A DNA stretch of 64,000 bases from Scheffersomyces stipitis CBS 6054 (GCF_000209165.1 NC_009068.1:1426001-1490000), one strand, 5' to 3'; shown: positions 39,738-50,460, counted from the first letter of the stretch. Numbers and translations: made by a program. Notes: a model not told the origin generated them from the letters alone.

Positions 39738-40733
39738 ATGTTTGAACTGGCCTCTTCTCTTCAGCACATCATCACAAATCTGCTGGCAACGCCATTTGGG
39801 GGTATTCACCCTTCCTCATATGGTCAGGTGCTCAGTACTATCCAAAGCATGTCGGGTTCCGACCCGTTCTTGTCCAACTTAAACTTCATCGAGAAGTTAT
39901 GGGCTTCCTGGTACATATACATGGACAACGATATCTTGGCCACCGGGCTCTTGTTTTTCTTGACCCACGAAATCATGTACTTCGGTAGATGTTTGCCATG
40001 GTTCATTATCGACCAGATTCCATTTTTCAACAGATGGAAAATTCAGGCAAACAAGATCGTTTCCAACAAGGAACAGTGGGAGTGTCTCAAGGCTGTGCTC
40101 AAATCCCATTTATTGGTTGAAGCTATCCCAATTTGGTTATTCCACCCTATTTGTTCTTCATTGAAGATATCGATCGAGGTCCCATTCCCAAGCATTTGGA
40201 TCATGGCTGCTCAGGTGGCTTTGTTCTTTTTCTTGGAGGACACATGGCATTACACTTTCCACAGAATGTTTCACTGGGGTTGGTTCTACAAGAACATTCA
40301 CAAGGTCCACCACAAGTATGCTGCCCCATTTGGCTTGGCTGCTGAATACGCTCATCCAGCTGAAGTCATGGCTCTTGGGGTAGGTACAGTTGGATTTCCT
40401 ATTTTGTATGCCTACATTGCAAAGACTAATGCAAATCTCAATTTGCCATCGTTGCATTTATTCACGGTCACTGTTTGGGTATGTATGAGATTGTTGCAAG
40501 CTGTCGATTCACATTCTGGATATGATTTCCCATGGTCTTTGCACAATTTCTTGCCCTTCTGGGCTGGTGCTGAACATCACGATGACCACCACCATTACTT
40601 CATTGGTAACTACGCCAGTTCATTCAGATGGTATGATTACTTCTTCGATAGCGAAAGTGGCCCTGTTGCCAGAAGGGGCAGAGAAAACAAGATGAAGAAT
40701 CATGCTGAAAAGACTCTCAAGAAGAACTTATAG
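39738..40733 (+). CDS. ERG25: C-4 methylsterol monooxygenase
   Basis: A 331-residue membrane di-iron oxygenase, starting at the first ATG (39738); the upstream extension of the frame has none. Histidine boxes: HYTFH at 171-175, HKVHH at 188-192, and HHDDHHH at 280-286. Hydrophobic segments lie at about 68-80, 125-140, 152-166 and 212-228. The protein ends in KKNL, a dilysine ER-retrieval signal. Erg25 oxidises the C-4 methyl groups of 4,4-dimethylzymosterol in ergosterol synthesis, acting with Erg26, Erg27 and the Erg28 scaffold in the ER. The N-terminus is about 20 residues longer than in S. cerevisiae. Confidence 0.94.
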   Translation: MFELASSLQHIITNLLATPFGGIHPSSYGQVLSTIQSMSGSDPFLSNLNFIEKLWASWYIYMDNDILATGLLFFLTHEIMYFGRCLPWFIIDQIPFFNRWKIQANKIVSNKEQWECLKAVLKSHLLVEAIPIWLFHPICSSLKISIEVPFPSIWIMAAQVALFFFLEDTWHYTFHRMFHWGWFYKNIHKVHHKYAAPFGLAAEYAHPAEVMALGVGTVGFPILYAYIAKTNANLNLPSLHLFTVTVWVCMRLLQAVDSHSGYDFPWSLHNFLPFWAGAEHHDDHHHYFIGNYASSFRWYDYFFDSESGPVARRGRENKMKNHAEKTLKKNL

Positions 40734-41453
40734 CGAAACACATTGTCTTTCGACAAGTAATATGATAGAGAGAGTATAGCGTTATAACAAATAGATACCT
40801 AGGCATTACAATGTACAATAATTGAAGGCACCAGTATGTATGCATAAAGGTACTGCTGAGTTGGTACCATCTACTGATCTATGGATGTGTATTTCAAAGC
40901 GATACAATTATACAATGATTCTGTAAGGCACTATCTACCAAATGGTTTATCTTGCACTCTTAGATTGAACTATATTACTAGCAGAGCACAGCAACCGAAT
41001 AGAATTCGAGGTAAAATGCACATAACTTTATCAAGCTAGTTTCCAATGCTATATATTAACAATTCAGTATATCAATAGTCTAGAATGGCATTGGCTTTAG
41101 ATCATACTACACTGCTTCAGTCTTCCCCTACTACAAACACCTAAACAATTTGCACCCAGTGACATTAGGGTTACAGCCCTAGAAATTTCAAATGCACGTG
41201 ATCAGCACAACTATTTAGATACACTACGTCTTCATAGAAAATTTTCTAGGGCCACCAACCAGAGTCTTACGCACAAAAGTAGAACGTGAGGAAAACCTGG
41301 TTACAATCCTGCACATACACCAACCGCTTGCTGGAAAATTCACGATGGAGACAGCAGATTCTGGTTAGTGTGAGGAAGCAAAAATTTGTCTACTTAATTT
41401 ATTCATAGAATATAGAAAGGTTTGGTATACTTTTGGATATCAACAGTTAACAA
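40734..41453 (+). promoter_or_regulatory. RPL20 promoter and 5' exon, with Tbf1- and Cbf1-type sites
   Basis: A TTAGGG (41165-41170) followed by CCCTA (41178-41182) and a CACGTGAT (41195-41202) form a compact cluster about 250 bases before the predicted donor site. In Candida albicans, Tbf1 (TTAGGG-type) and Cbf1 (CACGTG) replace Rap1 as the main ribosomal-protein gene regulators. The cluster therefore suits RPL20 and supports CTG-clade placement. The rest is AT-rich 3' region of ERG25. Confidence 0.7.
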
Positions 41454-41914
41454 GTATGTGACAGATACAACGAGGAATAGATGAAGGCAATGCAGGCAGA
41501 ATTTGAGCCAGTTCAGACAGCGCCAGTTCTGAAGTCCAGCTAGTGGTGGATTTATCGATAGCTGAAAAATTTTATGAAAGAGAAAAAGACTTGAAAAATT
41601 AATAGAACAGAGAGGGGCCAGATGGGATTATCAACTTCGGCAACAGAGACAAAAGAATAGGTTCCAGGTAAAACCAAGAGAGCAGGGTTAGCCTCTAGAC
41701 ATAATATTCATCATTTTCAAGTATCCAAGAAAATCTTTCTGTATAATCACAAGTAAACCAGAACGGAATATCATTGAAAAGCGAATAAAAAGTCAACAGA
41801 AATTGAACATTCAAAGCCCAACAAATTCTATCCATATTCACTCAGATGAGACCATTGCATTGCCATTCTAATCATCGCCATTTAAAGCGAATTTTATACT
41901 AACAATTTACGTAG
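41454..41914 (+). other. 5'UTR intron of RPL20
   Basis: Donor GTATGT at 41454-41459, branch point TACTAAC at 41897-41903, and acceptor TAG at 41912-41914, one base before the RPL20 ATG. The predicted length is 461 bases. RPL20 genes in S. cerevisiae also carry an intron at the very beginning of the gene, so position is conserved. I did not find a convincing snoRNA inside. Confidence 0.9.
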
Positions 41915-41915
41915 A

Positions 41916-42434
41916 ATGTCTAGATTAAACGAATATCAAGTCATCGGTCGTCGTCTTCCAACTGATTCTGTTCCAGAACCAAAGTTGTACCGTATGAGAA
42001 TCTTTGCTCCTAACGCTGTTGTTGCCAAGTCTCGTTACTGGTACTTCTTGCAAAAGTTGCACAAGGTCAAGAAGGCCTCCGGTGAAATTGTTTCCGTTAA
42101 CATCATCGCTGAAGCCAAGCCAACCAAGGTCAAGACCTTCGGTATCTGGATCAGATACGACTCCAGATCTGGTATCCACAACATGTACAAAGAATACAGA
42201 GATGTTACCAGAGTCGGTGCCGTTGAAACCATGTACCAAGACTTGGCTGCTAGACACAGAGCTAGATTTAGATCTATCCACATCTTGAAGGTCGTTGAAT
42301 TGGAAAAGACTGACGACGTCAAGAGACAATACGTCAAGCAATACTTGTCCAAGGACTTGAAGTTCCCATTGCCACACAGAGTCCAAAAGACCACCAAGTT
42401 ATACCAAGCTCAAGCTCCAACTACTTTCTACTAA
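41916..42434 (+). CDS. RPL20: Large-subunit ribosomal protein eL20 (Rpl20)
   Basis: A 172-residue protein, the exact yeast length, matching Rpl20 from [27 protein letters not shown] to the C-terminal [14 protein letters not shown] and TTFY end. It sits on the 60S subunit near the 5S rRNA/sarcin-ricin region. Codon use is extremely biased, as in FBA1. The whole coding sequence lies in one exon; the intron ends one base before the ATG. Confidence 0.98.
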   Translation: MSRLNEYQVIGRRLPTDSVPEPKLYRMRIFAPNAVVAKSRYWYFLQKLHKVKKASGEIVSVNIIAEAKPTKVKTFGIWIRYDSRSGIHNMYKEYRDVTRVGAVETMYQDLAARHRARFRSIHILKVVELEKTDDVKRQYVKQYLSKDLKFPLPHRVQKTTKLYQAQAPTTFY

Positions 42435-43191
42435 GCAATTTGTTTATAACGGTCATCTAATGTTATTCATTTAATTATAAAATTTCTATATTTGCTGGTT
42501 GTAATTTTAACGGTTGTGATTATTGAGGTTTCTTAACTGAAATTTGGTAATACTCTACACTCCTATATATATTTAAACAATATATGTGAATTTATATACT
42601 GATCCTGATTGTATTTAGTTAAGAGGGACTATTGGAAGACGTGATAATTGCATCAGTCCAAGTATGATTCATAAAGTCCATTTTTATTGAAAATCTGAAT
42701 TAGAACTACCGTATGGAGCAATGACTTCTTTTCCCCATATCTTTGAAACAAAGACTTCTTCGAGTGTATAGGATCAAGAATATACCAGTACTTACCTAGA
42801 TATCCAGGCAGAAGACAGTCACTATAAGCTACTAACAACGACTACAGGATATCCAGCACTATTGTACGATCTGCTAGAGTGCAGATGTTCCAACGGTTTG
42901 TGAAGCAGGTCCAAGAGGAACAAAGCACACGCAAACTAGATTACGCTAACTAAATTAAGCACAGACATTCAGATTCAATGTGACAATCCATCATGATATA
43001 TACTTCTTTTGTCTCTTTTTCGAAAACCACCAATATATCTTGTGTCTGTGGTTCCCATATTGTCCGTTTTGGCAATTGGGTGCGAATCTGAATCATAGTC
43101 TGAGTCAAGGAAATTTTCAGCTATCTCGATATTTATCAGAATCTCACTCTCTTTTCTCGAACAAAGTCATACTTACACAACTATATCCAAC
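42435..43191. other. RPL20/SDR intergenic region with possible cryptic splice signals
   Basis: About 760 bases. A donor-like GTATGA (42662-42667) and a perfect TACTAAC (42830-42836) with CAG at 42845-42847 bracket a 186-base stretch without coding capacity. A TTGGGTGCGAATCTGAA element at 43076-43092 recurs upstream of the second dehydrogenase. A hairpin ATCTGC/GCAGAT lies near 42870-42886. Confidence 0.35.
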
Positions 43192-44007
43192 ATGTCTTAC
43201 GGAAGCAAGGCTGCTGAGAGACTTGCCAACAAAGTCATTCTCATCACAGGAGCCTCTGCCGCGGCAGGAATTGGCGCTGCCACAGCTAGAGAATTCGCCG
43301 AAGCTGCTCATGGAAATATCAAATTGATCTTGACTGCGAGAAGAAAGGACAAATTGGACGCCTTGGCAAAAGAATTGACCGACAAGTACGACAACATCAA
43401 GGTCCACACTGTTGCACTCGATGTGACGAAGTTGGAATCAATTGGTCAGTTCGTCAAGGATCTTCCTCAGGAATTTGCTGACATCGATGTCTTGGTCAAT
43501 AACGCTGGTTTGGCCTTGGGAAGAGACCCAATCGGTGAAATTTTGCCCGAAGATATCCAGGGCATGTTCCAGACCAATGTTCTCGGTTTAATCACCTTGA
43601 CCCAAGCAGTCTTGCCCATCTTCAAGGCTAAGAACTCAGGAGATATCGTCAACTTGGGCTCAATCGCTGGTAGAGATCCTTACCCTGGTGGAGGAATCTA
43701 CTGTCCAACTAAGGCTGCAGTCAAGTCATTTTCTCATGTGTTGAGAAAAGAACTCATCAACACCAGAATCAGAGTTTTGGAAGTGGACCCCGGTAATGTC
43801 GAAACCGAGTTCAGTATCACTAGATTCAAAAATGACGTCGATAAGGCGAAAGCTGTGTATGCTAACACCGAACCTTTAGTGGCTGAGGACATCGCCGAAG
43901 TCATTGTATTCGGTATCACCAGAAAGCAAAACACCGTTATAGCCGAAACTTTGATCTTCTCGACCAACCAGGCCTCCGCTTCCCATTTGTACAAGGGTCA
44001 GGTCTGA
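43192..44007 (+). CDS. Short-chain dehydrogenase, YMR226C-like, copy 1 (altered glycine motif)
   Basis: A 271-residue classical SDR close to S. cerevisiae Ymr226c (NADP-dependent serine / 3-hydroxy-acid dehydrogenase). NNAG is at 103-106, and the catalytic Ser157, Tyr170 and Lys174 are present ([20 protein letters not shown]). The Rossmann glycine motif reads [10 protein letters not shown] (19-28), with two extra alanines compared with the usual TGASxGIG of copy 2. The C-terminal [17 protein letters not shown] is shared with copy 2. It lies directly upstream of the second copy on the same strand, a tandem duplication. Substrate is unproven; family members oxidise L-allo-threonine and related 3-hydroxy acids. 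Confidence 0.88.
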   Translation: MSYGSKAAERLANKVILITGASAAAGIGAATAREFAEAAHGNIKLILTARRKDKLDALAKELTDKYDNIKVHTVALDVTKLESIGQFVKDLPQEFADIDVLVNNAGLALGRDPIGEILPEDIQGMFQTNVLGLITLTQAVLPIFKAKNSGDIVNLGSIAGRDPYPGGGIYCPTKAAVKSFSHVLRKELINTRIRVLEVDPGNVETEFSITRFKNDVDKAKAVYANTEPLVAEDIAEVIVFGITRKQNTVIAETLIFSTNQASASHLYKGQV

Positions 44008-44539
44008 ACCGACTAGATATCATTGGTTCAGCCTATAGAATCTGTAAGCCAATAGACCTGTTTTGTCATTATTGGGTGCTAATCTGAAGCCACAGATGTG
44101 CACTCTACCGCGAAATTGCGCTTTAAATTAACTTTGTAGCGAAAATATGTCACTCTAACAGAAATGAAAAGCTTTTGCAATTTGCTTTTTTTTACCGTAT
44201 TTGAATCTTCCTCTTCTCGGGAACAGAAGTAGTCATTCTGGTGAATTCCAGTATACACATAGCCCAGGTAGCACCAGCATTTTCAGCATTTGTCAACCTC
44301 TATGAGCTTTCATATCGGACATTACTCTTCGTAATCAATCACCTCATAGTTAACACCAATTCGCAACTCCCCCACTATTTGAAAATGGTAGCGCGGATGA
44401 ATATTGATAACCGGATTTTTCAAGACGTTTCAGAGGTATATATATAGCAGGCTATCCTTTTGTTTCTCTTCTTTAAAAGAGTATTGTCTTTAGTTGTTCA
44501 TTAAGGGACGCAATTAGTACAGAATTTCTTTGCACCGTC
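44008..44539. promoter_or_regulatory. Promoter between the tandem dehydrogenases
   Basis: About 530 bases. It contains TTGGGTGCTAATCTGAA at 44072-44088 (compare the copy upstream of the first gene), a CATAGTTAA motif at 44345-44353, and a TATA box TATATATATA at 44437-44446, about 95 bases before the ATG. Confidence 0.6.
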
Positions 44540-45349
44540 ATGTCGTTTGGAAAAAAAGCTGCTGAAAGACTTGCCAACAAAATCATTCTTATCACCGGGG
44601 CTTCGTCTGGTATTGGTGAAGCTACAGCTAGAGAGTTTGCATCTGCTGCCAATGGGAATATCAGATTGATTTTGACAGCCAGAAGAAAAGAAAAGTTGGC
44701 TCAATTGTCAGACTCATTGACCAAGGAATTTCCAACTATCAAAATCCATTCTGCCAAATTGGATGTGACCGAACATGATGGCATCAAGCCTTTCATTTCT
44801 GGTTTACCCAAGGATTTCGCCGACATCGATGTGTTGATCAACAATGCTGGAAAAGCTCTTGGAAAAGCATCTGTTGGTGAAATCAGTGACAGTGATATCC
44901 AAGGCATGATGCAAACGAATGTCTTGGGACTCATCAACATGACTCAGGCTGTGATTCCCATTTTTAAGGCTAAAAATTCTGGAGATATCGTCAACATCGG
45001 TTCGATTGCTGGAAGAGACCCTTACCCTGGTGGATCGATCTACTGTGCCTCCAAGGCTGCTGTTAAGTTCTTCTCGCATTCTTTGAGAAAGGAACTCATT
45101 AACACCAGAATCAGAGTTTTGGAAGTTGATCCAGGTGCTGTGTTGACCGAGTTCTCTTTGGTTCGTTTCCACGGTGATCAGGGAGCTGCTGATGCTGTTT
45201 ATGAAGGTACCCAACCTTTGGATGCCTCTGATATCGCAGAAGTTATCGTGTTTGGTATCACCAGAAAGCAGAACACCGTCATAGCCGAAACCTTGGTATT
45301 CCCAAGTCACCAGGCTTCTGCCTCTCATGTTTACAAGGCTCCTAAGTAG
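44540..45349 (+). CDS. Short-chain dehydrogenase, YMR226C-like, copy 2
   Basis: A 269-residue SDR with the standard motif TGASSGIG at 19-26, NNAG at 101-104, and catalytic Ser155, Tyr168 and Lys172 ([20 protein letters not shown]). It matches copy 1 along its whole length, with the same start ([14 protein letters not shown]) and the same C-terminal block. It is closer than copy 1 to the canonical family in both the glycine motif and the active site (YCASK versus YCPTK). It has its own TATA box, so the two are separately transcribed. By homology it is an NADP-dependent oxidoreductase of serine/3-hydroxy acids; the true substrate is unknown. Confidence 0.9.
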   Translation: MSFGKKAAERLANKIILITGASSGIGEATAREFASAANGNIRLILTARRKEKLAQLSDSLTKEFPTIKIHSAKLDVTEHDGIKPFISGLPKDFADIDVLINNAGKALGKASVGEISDSDIQGMMQTNVLGLINMTQAVIPIFKAKNSGDIVNIGSIAGRDPYPGGSIYCASKAAVKFFSHSLRKELINTRIRVLEVDPGAVLTEFSLVRFHGDQGAADAVYEGTQPLDASDIAEVIVFGITRKQNTVIAETLVFPSHQASASHVYKAPK

Positions 45350-45562
45350 ACAATTTCATATTAGTATTTTTGATATATTTATATCTAAAGAATGGACCGT
45401 ATCTAGCTTATACGAAAGAGTAGACCTGACTAATCAGTACAGAATATGGAACTTATATCATATATCAATTACTTTTGCATATACCATAATTCTTGTTTAT
45501 ATCTTTACCTATTAAATCTATGATTATTCTAGACTATCCTAAATATGCTACTCCATTATTAA

Positions 45563-46693
45563 CTAGAAACTCAATTGTTCTAAGGTTCTGGTCAACACAG
45601 CTGCGCCGTCCACAGCCGTGTTGTTGTCTATGCTCACTTTGGCTCTATTCATCTCCAAACCAGCAAGAAGCATACATGCCTTGCAGATTCTGTTGGAGGA
45701 CAAGTAACCACACTTCTCACATCTGTTTCCGTCTTCAAACTGCTTCTTTCTTCCCAACGACACAGAGCCGTCAGCGTTGACTTCGTTCTCCGTATGCGTT
45801 TTCTTCTTGTTTGTCTTGTACAGTGTCGTGATCTTCTTTTTCTTTGGAGCTAGTACCAAATGTTCTCCACTGTATATGATGTCCATAATACAAGAAGGTC
45901 TTATGGACTCCAACGACTTCAACAACTCACGTGCTGTGCCTCTAAATGCTTCAGGAGCGTAAGTACATTCGGTAGAAAAGTAGTCAAGCTTCTTGTAATG
46001 AGCATATAGCACAATCTCCTTCTGGTACGTGTATTTGAAAGGCTTGGACCTCTTGATAGGAGACCCAGCAGACTGAGTGATAATGGCACAGGATTTTTCC
46101 AATCTGGCAGTGTCACCACGCAAAAGATTCATCAACACGGTCTCAGCCATATCATCTGCGTTATGGCCAGTTACTACATGGTTGATTCCGAGCTTGGCCG
46201 CTCCTCTGTCTAAAGCTTGTCGCCTCAAAACTCCACAGTAAGTGCACGAAGATCTTATTCCAGCGCACAGCACAATTTCATCCATAGTCCAATTATATAA
46301 GTCCCTGTAAGATATTATTTCCAAAGGCATCTCGTACTGGACCTGATTTCTCTTGACCGTAGCTAACGAATCGTCTCTGTAGCCCTTGATGCCTTCGTCT
46401 ATAGAGAGAAGTACCAAGATCAAGCCATAATCATATCTTTCATTCAAAGTCTTCAACACTGATGCTAGCACCGTAGAATCCTTTCCTCCAGAGGCTCCGA
46501 TAGCCACCTTATCACCAGGCAGAAAGAGTTTAGCGTCCACTATGGTGTTGTGAATTTCAGTCTCAAAAACCTTATAGAAACAGTCTTTACAGAGCTTTTG
46601 AAGATTCTTGGGTCTTTTCATCACAGCCTTTCTGGCATGACAAAGCTCACAAAGAGCAGAAACCTTCACTTTTTTGGCTGAAATTTCAGTCAT
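45563..46693 (-). CDS. NCS6: Ncs6/Ctu1, cytoplasmic tRNA 2-thiolation enzyme
   Basis: A 376-residue protein. The N-terminal zinc-binding part ([10 protein letters not shown] and CKDC) is followed by the PP-loop ATPase motif [12 protein letters not shown] near 68-79, [10 protein letters not shown] near 150, and the conserved [21 protein letters not shown]. The C-terminal zinc ribbon is [16 protein letters not shown]. Ncs6 works with Ncs2 and the sulphur carrier Urm1 to make the 2-thio group of mcm5s2U34 in Lys, Glu and Gln tRNAs. The length is slightly greater than the yeast enzyme because of the C-terminal extension. Confidence 0.96.
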   Translation of the reverse strand: MTEISAKKVKVSALCELCHARKAVMKRPKNLQKLCKDCFYKVFETEIHNTIVDAKLFLPGDKVAIGASGGKDSTVLASVLKTLNERYDYGLILVLLSIDEGIKGYRDDSLATVKRNQVQYEMPLEIISYRDLYNWTMDEIVLCAGIRSSCTYCGVLRRQALDRGAAKLGINHVVTGHNADDMAETVLMNLLRGDTARLEKSCAIITQSAGSPIKRSKPFKYTYQKEIVLYAHYKKLDYFSTECTYAPEAFRGTARELLKSLESIRPSCIMDIIYSGEHLVLAPKKKKITTLYKTNKKKTHTENEVNADGSVSLGRKKQFEDGNRCEKCGYLSSNRICKACMLLAGLEMNRAKVSIDNNTAVDGAAVLTRTLEQLSF

Positions 46694-47395
46694 ATGATTT
46701 CGTGTGGTTTAGGTGATATCTATATGTATACAAAAGTATGAAACTTTTCTGCTTCTTACAGAGAATGTGGAACCATAAGCTGTTGAGATATAACTTCTCT
46801 CTGTGACTGATAAAAATTGTAGATACGGACGGCATACCGCGATGCGGCTCAGAATTTTTTTCTGCAAATATCTTCACTTTTCGCAGCCCATCTCTTCCAT
46901 CAATTCGCAACATTAAGAGTTTCATGTCTGAAACTGTTTCGAATTTAGTTTTAAGCTGTTTCACATATAATGAAACACCAATATAGTAATGATTTAGAAA
47001 CCATATCTGGTTTCAGAATATTCGAAATGATGAAACGTTTCTGTTTTTAATTGACAAAATCCAAACAATTTTTCAGACCGGAGCATAAAGATATGAAACA
47101 TACTCTCTCAACTCTACAGCTACTATAGCTCAATAGACTGTACGGCTTCAAAACTAATGCTGACCAAGGACTCTAGCTCCAAGTATATACATCAACATGT
47201 ACTTCTATCTCCTACTATTGTAAATCACGTAGAACGTTATATTAAAAAGAACTAATATATATATCGAGTCAGGGACTCAGGAACAAATCAGCCTTGATAA
47301 GTTCAGGAAGACAGAGTCTATCTGGTCTAGATGCAAATAGAGATCCATGCTAAAGAGATTATTGTACAAAACGTGACTGGAACAGCCAGCTCAGC
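46694..47395. other. NCS6/NIP1 intergenic region
   Basis: About 700 bases, AT-rich. A reverse GCTGCGAAA motif is at 46879-46887. A GTTTCAxA-like stretch recurs several times between 46920 and 47050. I see no gene. Confidence 0.4.
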
Positions 47396-49915
47396 TTAGG
47401 CAGTAGTTTGGAATTCATCGTTGTTAGTGTTAACGTTGGCGTATCTGAATCTGCTGTTGTCCTCTTGGAGCAAATCCTTCTGCTGTTGCTGCTGTTGCTG
47501 TTGCTGTTGTTGCTGTTGTTGCTGTTGTTGAGGCTGCTTCTTACCGTAACCGTTGGACGAAGTCTTTTCATTCTTTTCGGTCAACAAACCAACCTTTTCG
47601 TTCATAACAATAGCTAACTCTTGCAATCTGGATCTTTGTGGCTCGGTACTGGCGAATTGGATAAATGCCTTGGATTCGTCTAATGTTCCGCCAATCTCAT
47701 TTGTCTCTATCATCTTTTGAACAATGGACTCAACTTTGTCAGCTTCAAGCTCGAAGATCTGCGACAACTTGCCTAAAGATAACTTAGAGAAAATCGACTT
47801 GTAGGAGAAAATGTATGTTCTTAAACCTTCGACTTGTAACTGGTTCTTCATCATGGCCAACAAGTCATCGTTATCAGGGAACAACTTCCAGATCTTGATA
47901 GACGACAACAACTGGTAAGCCTTAGCCCAATCACCCTTCAGTAAAGCTATGGAGGCATGCACTATGTGATCTTTGATACTCTCTGGAGGACCAGTGAAGA
48001 ACTGTCTGTCGTGGAATTCTAACTTACTCTTGAATGACTTGGTGGTTGCCTTACGTCTGGAGTCCTTGGAGTTTGTAGCTGCAGCCAAGGCTGGAATTTC
48101 AATCAATAACGAGCAGGTCAGGTAAACACACTCAAGCAATTCCAAATTTATGTGTTGGTGGAAAGGCAACAACTTAGCCTTTTCCACGGTTGTAGCTTGG
48201 TTGGGATATTTAGAGTTGAACCCTTGGCCCAACAATTCCTTTGATCTTTGCGAGTTGACGATTTCGTTCAATACCTTGTGAGATTCTTCGACAGCTCCGT
48301 TTCTGAATGCACTCAAACCCAACTGAACAATGGCTCTGTTGTACTGGACTTGCAAGCTGGAGTCAGCATGGTGGATTTTGTTGAAGATTTGCGAGTCCAA
48401 GAACAACTCCTTGGCTCTGTTGTAGTTGTTGTTGACGGCGTAGTAGTAGACCGAGAACAACAAAGCGTGTTTGGCGTAGACTGGATTCTTGTGCTTGGTT
48501 AAGAACGACGACAATCCTTCAATCAACTCAGCAGGAGTGGAGTCCTTGGATACAATGACAGACTCGTGAGAAATACCCTTCCAGGCTTCAGCCTCGTTAG
48601 CTTTGATCAACTGGTCAGGCTTGTAGTAGATATGTTCCAATCTACGGAGAACGACTCTCGACAACTGCTCAACCGACTGCTGGACTTCAGCTGGCGTTAT
48701 AGACTCAATATAAGACTGGCCCCTCACGATCAACTGGTAGATGGTGGTTTCATCCTTTAATCTTTGCACGTACTCAATCGAGTGAGGATCGGTGTTCTGC
48801 AAGGATCTGGTGAATTCATCGTCCAATCTGTCGATCAACGAAGTTATGGAGCCAAAGATAGCCTTGACACCAGATTCATTGGCTACAGGTTCGATGTCGA
48901 TATCATCAGTAGTAGAACCAAGCTCAGACAACTGGTAGGTGTCCTTGTTGGATTCCAAAAGTCCGATCAAAGAGGTGAGGTCTGCCTCGTTGTTCTTCCA
49001 TTGTTCAATAGGCATGAAGTTCTGGTTGGCCGAAGCGTCGAAACGGATCGACAACAACATCTGATAGATGGAAATCAACTCGAAAACAGAGCCCTTTGCC
49101 AAATTGTCGTTCAACAAGTCTTCCAAGGTTTTGATCTGTTCGTACTTGTCGATGTTCTTCTTACCACGAGTCTCAGCGATCTGTTTCAAGATGGTGAACA
49201 CAGGACTCAAGACTCTGCCCGTAGTATCTTCTACTGGAACATCAGATCTGGAAGGAGCAGCGATGTCTACGGATTCTTCCCTTTCAAACAATTCTGGGTT
49301 CTCTCTGTAGAGGTCATATTGGGCCTGGTACTCTTTGATTTGCTTTCTGACTCTCTGTTTAGCCATGTTAAATGCTCTGGCTTCGGCTGCGTTTAAAGAC
49401 TTTTCGGTTTTCTCGTTTTCACTAGTAGCAGTGATGTAGTCTTCCAAATCGGCCAAACATCTGATGTAGGCATTAGGCGTAGACACGCTTTGCTGACCAG
49501 CTCTAACCAAGAGACGTCCCAACTTGTCAAATTCCGATACAACGGTGGTCCAAGTGTCGGATCTTCTGGCTACGTTAATGGCTTCAATGGATTCGTTCAT
49601 GTCGTCAAGCAACTTGTCCTTGGCAGACTTCACTACTCTTCTGCCTTCATCCTCAGAGTCAGAGTCAGAGTCTCCGCCAGCACCACCTTTCATGAAGTCC
49701 TTCTTCAAGAAATATGCTGGACCACTTGGACGGCCATCGGAGTCAGAGTCACTTGAGTCAGAATCAGACTGGTCATCGAAATCTAAGCTGTCATCGTCTG
49801 ACGTTTCCTGTTCTCCTTCAGAGGAGGAAGAAAGCAATTCTTCATCAGAACTCAACAAGTCCTCTTCCTCAGACGACGAGTCCGAGTTGTAGCCGGCAAC
49901 AAAGAAACGAGACAT
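47396..49915 (-). CDS. NIP1: eIF3c (Nip1)
   Basis: An 839-residue protein from the ATG at 49915; the frame extends 10 codons upstream without ATG. The N-terminus MSRFFVAGYNSDSSSEEEDL is typical of Nip1: an Arg-aromatic start, then Ser/Asp/Glu repeats that bind eIF1 and eIF5. The central helical repeat region and C-terminal PCI domain follow (LEFHDRQFFTGPPESIKDHIVHAS, LRTYIFSYKSIFSKLSLGKLSQIF). eIF3c is a core eIF3 subunit of the 43S pre-initiation complex. The C-terminus carries a poly-Gln run of about 17 residues absent from S. cerevisiae Nip1 as far as I recall. Confidence 0.95.
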   Translation of the reverse strand: MSRFFVAGYNSDSSSEEEDLLSSDEELLSSSSEGEQETSDDDSLDFDDQSDSDSSDSDSDGRPSGPAYFLKKDFMKGGAGGDSDSDSEDEGRRVVKSAKDKLLDDMNESIEAINVARRSDTWTTVVSEFDKLGRLLVRAGQQSVSTPNAYIRCLADLEDYITATSENEKTEKSLNAAEARAFNMAKQRVRKQIKEYQAQYDLYRENPELFEREESVDIAAPSRSDVPVEDTTGRVLSPVFTILKQIAETRGKKNIDKYEQIKTLEDLLNDNLAKGSVFELISIYQMLLSIRFDASANQNFMPIEQWKNNEADLTSLIGLLESNKDTYQLSELGSTTDDIDIEPVANESGVKAIFGSITSLIDRLDDEFTRSLQNTDPHSIEYVQRLKDETTIYQLIVRGQSYIESITPAEVQQSVEQLSRVVLRRLEHIYYKPDQLIKANEAEAWKGISHESVIVSKDSTPAELIEGLSSFLTKHKNPVYAKHALLFSVYYYAVNNNYNRAKELFLDSQIFNKIHHADSSLQVQYNRAIVQLGLSAFRNGAVEESHKVLNEIVNSQRSKELLGQGFNSKYPNQATTVEKAKLLPFHQHINLELLECVYLTCSLLIEIPALAAATNSKDSRRKATTKSFKSKLEFHDRQFFTGPPESIKDHIVHASIALLKGDWAKAYQLLSSIKIWKLFPDNDDLLAMMKNQLQVEGLRTYIFSYKSIFSKLSLGKLSQIFELEADKVESIVQKMIETNEIGGTLDESKAFIQFASTEPQRSRLQELAIVMNEKVGLLTEKNEKTSSNGYGKKQPQQQQQQQQQQQQQQQQQKDLLQEDNSRFRYANVNTNNDEFQTTA
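47480..47530 (-). repeat. CAG/CAA run encoding about 17 Gln near the NIP1 C-terminus
   Basis: A mixed CAG/CAA tract (CTG/TTG on the plus strand) flanked by Pro and Lys codons. Such tracts are length-variable between strains. Confidence 0.9.
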
Positions 49916-50460
49916 CTTGTATATATCACTGTTGTGCTGTTTCACGTTGTGTAGATGTCGTGGCTACTGTAAAGTTATACCTGTAATTGTAATTTTTCAC
50001 TGGCTTCCTTTGTAGTGTGAATCAAATTTTCCAACGAACGATGGCACAAACGCAGGAAAAATTTTGGTTCTCCTAAGACTGAAGTTTACGCGCTGTGACA
50101 TTAAGTACGCAGATTGGTATGGGAAGATTACATTTCTCATTACATTGATTGAAGACTTCAAGAGATTTATGTCATTACATATCCCTTAAGCACATTACAC
50201 TGGCAATCAATAACATTCTAATCTCTTTGAACACAACGTTTCCATATTTGCTCTACAGTTGCTGTTTTCTGCTCATAAATTAGGCTGCGAAAAATAGGTC
50301 GCACGATCTGAAGATCCAATATAACTGAGGTAGAGCTAAACAACTTTTGTACATTCAATTGTCACTCCTTGAATCACTTAGTTCTACATTCTTATGCCAT
50401 GAAATTCTAAACGTCTAACTATGTTCTTCCTGTATTGCGTCTTCATTTGTATGTGTCCTC
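49916..50460. promoter_or_regulatory. NIP1 upstream / HRT3 downstream region
   Basis: About 545 bases, AT-rich, with a GCTGCGAAA motif at 50284-50292. No gene. Confidence 0.4.

Noticed and set aside
41454..41914. Possible C/D snoRNA in the RPL20 intron (ATGAAGG ... TTCTGAAG with 11 bases complementary to 25S)
   Set aside because: The C box is poor, there is no terminal stem, and the implied 25S position is not a known methylation site.
42786..42815. ACTTACCT followed by GATATC, resembling the 5' end of U1 snRNA
   Set aside because: The loop sequence that binds U1-70K is absent and no stem-loop I forms. Similarity ends after about 20 bases.
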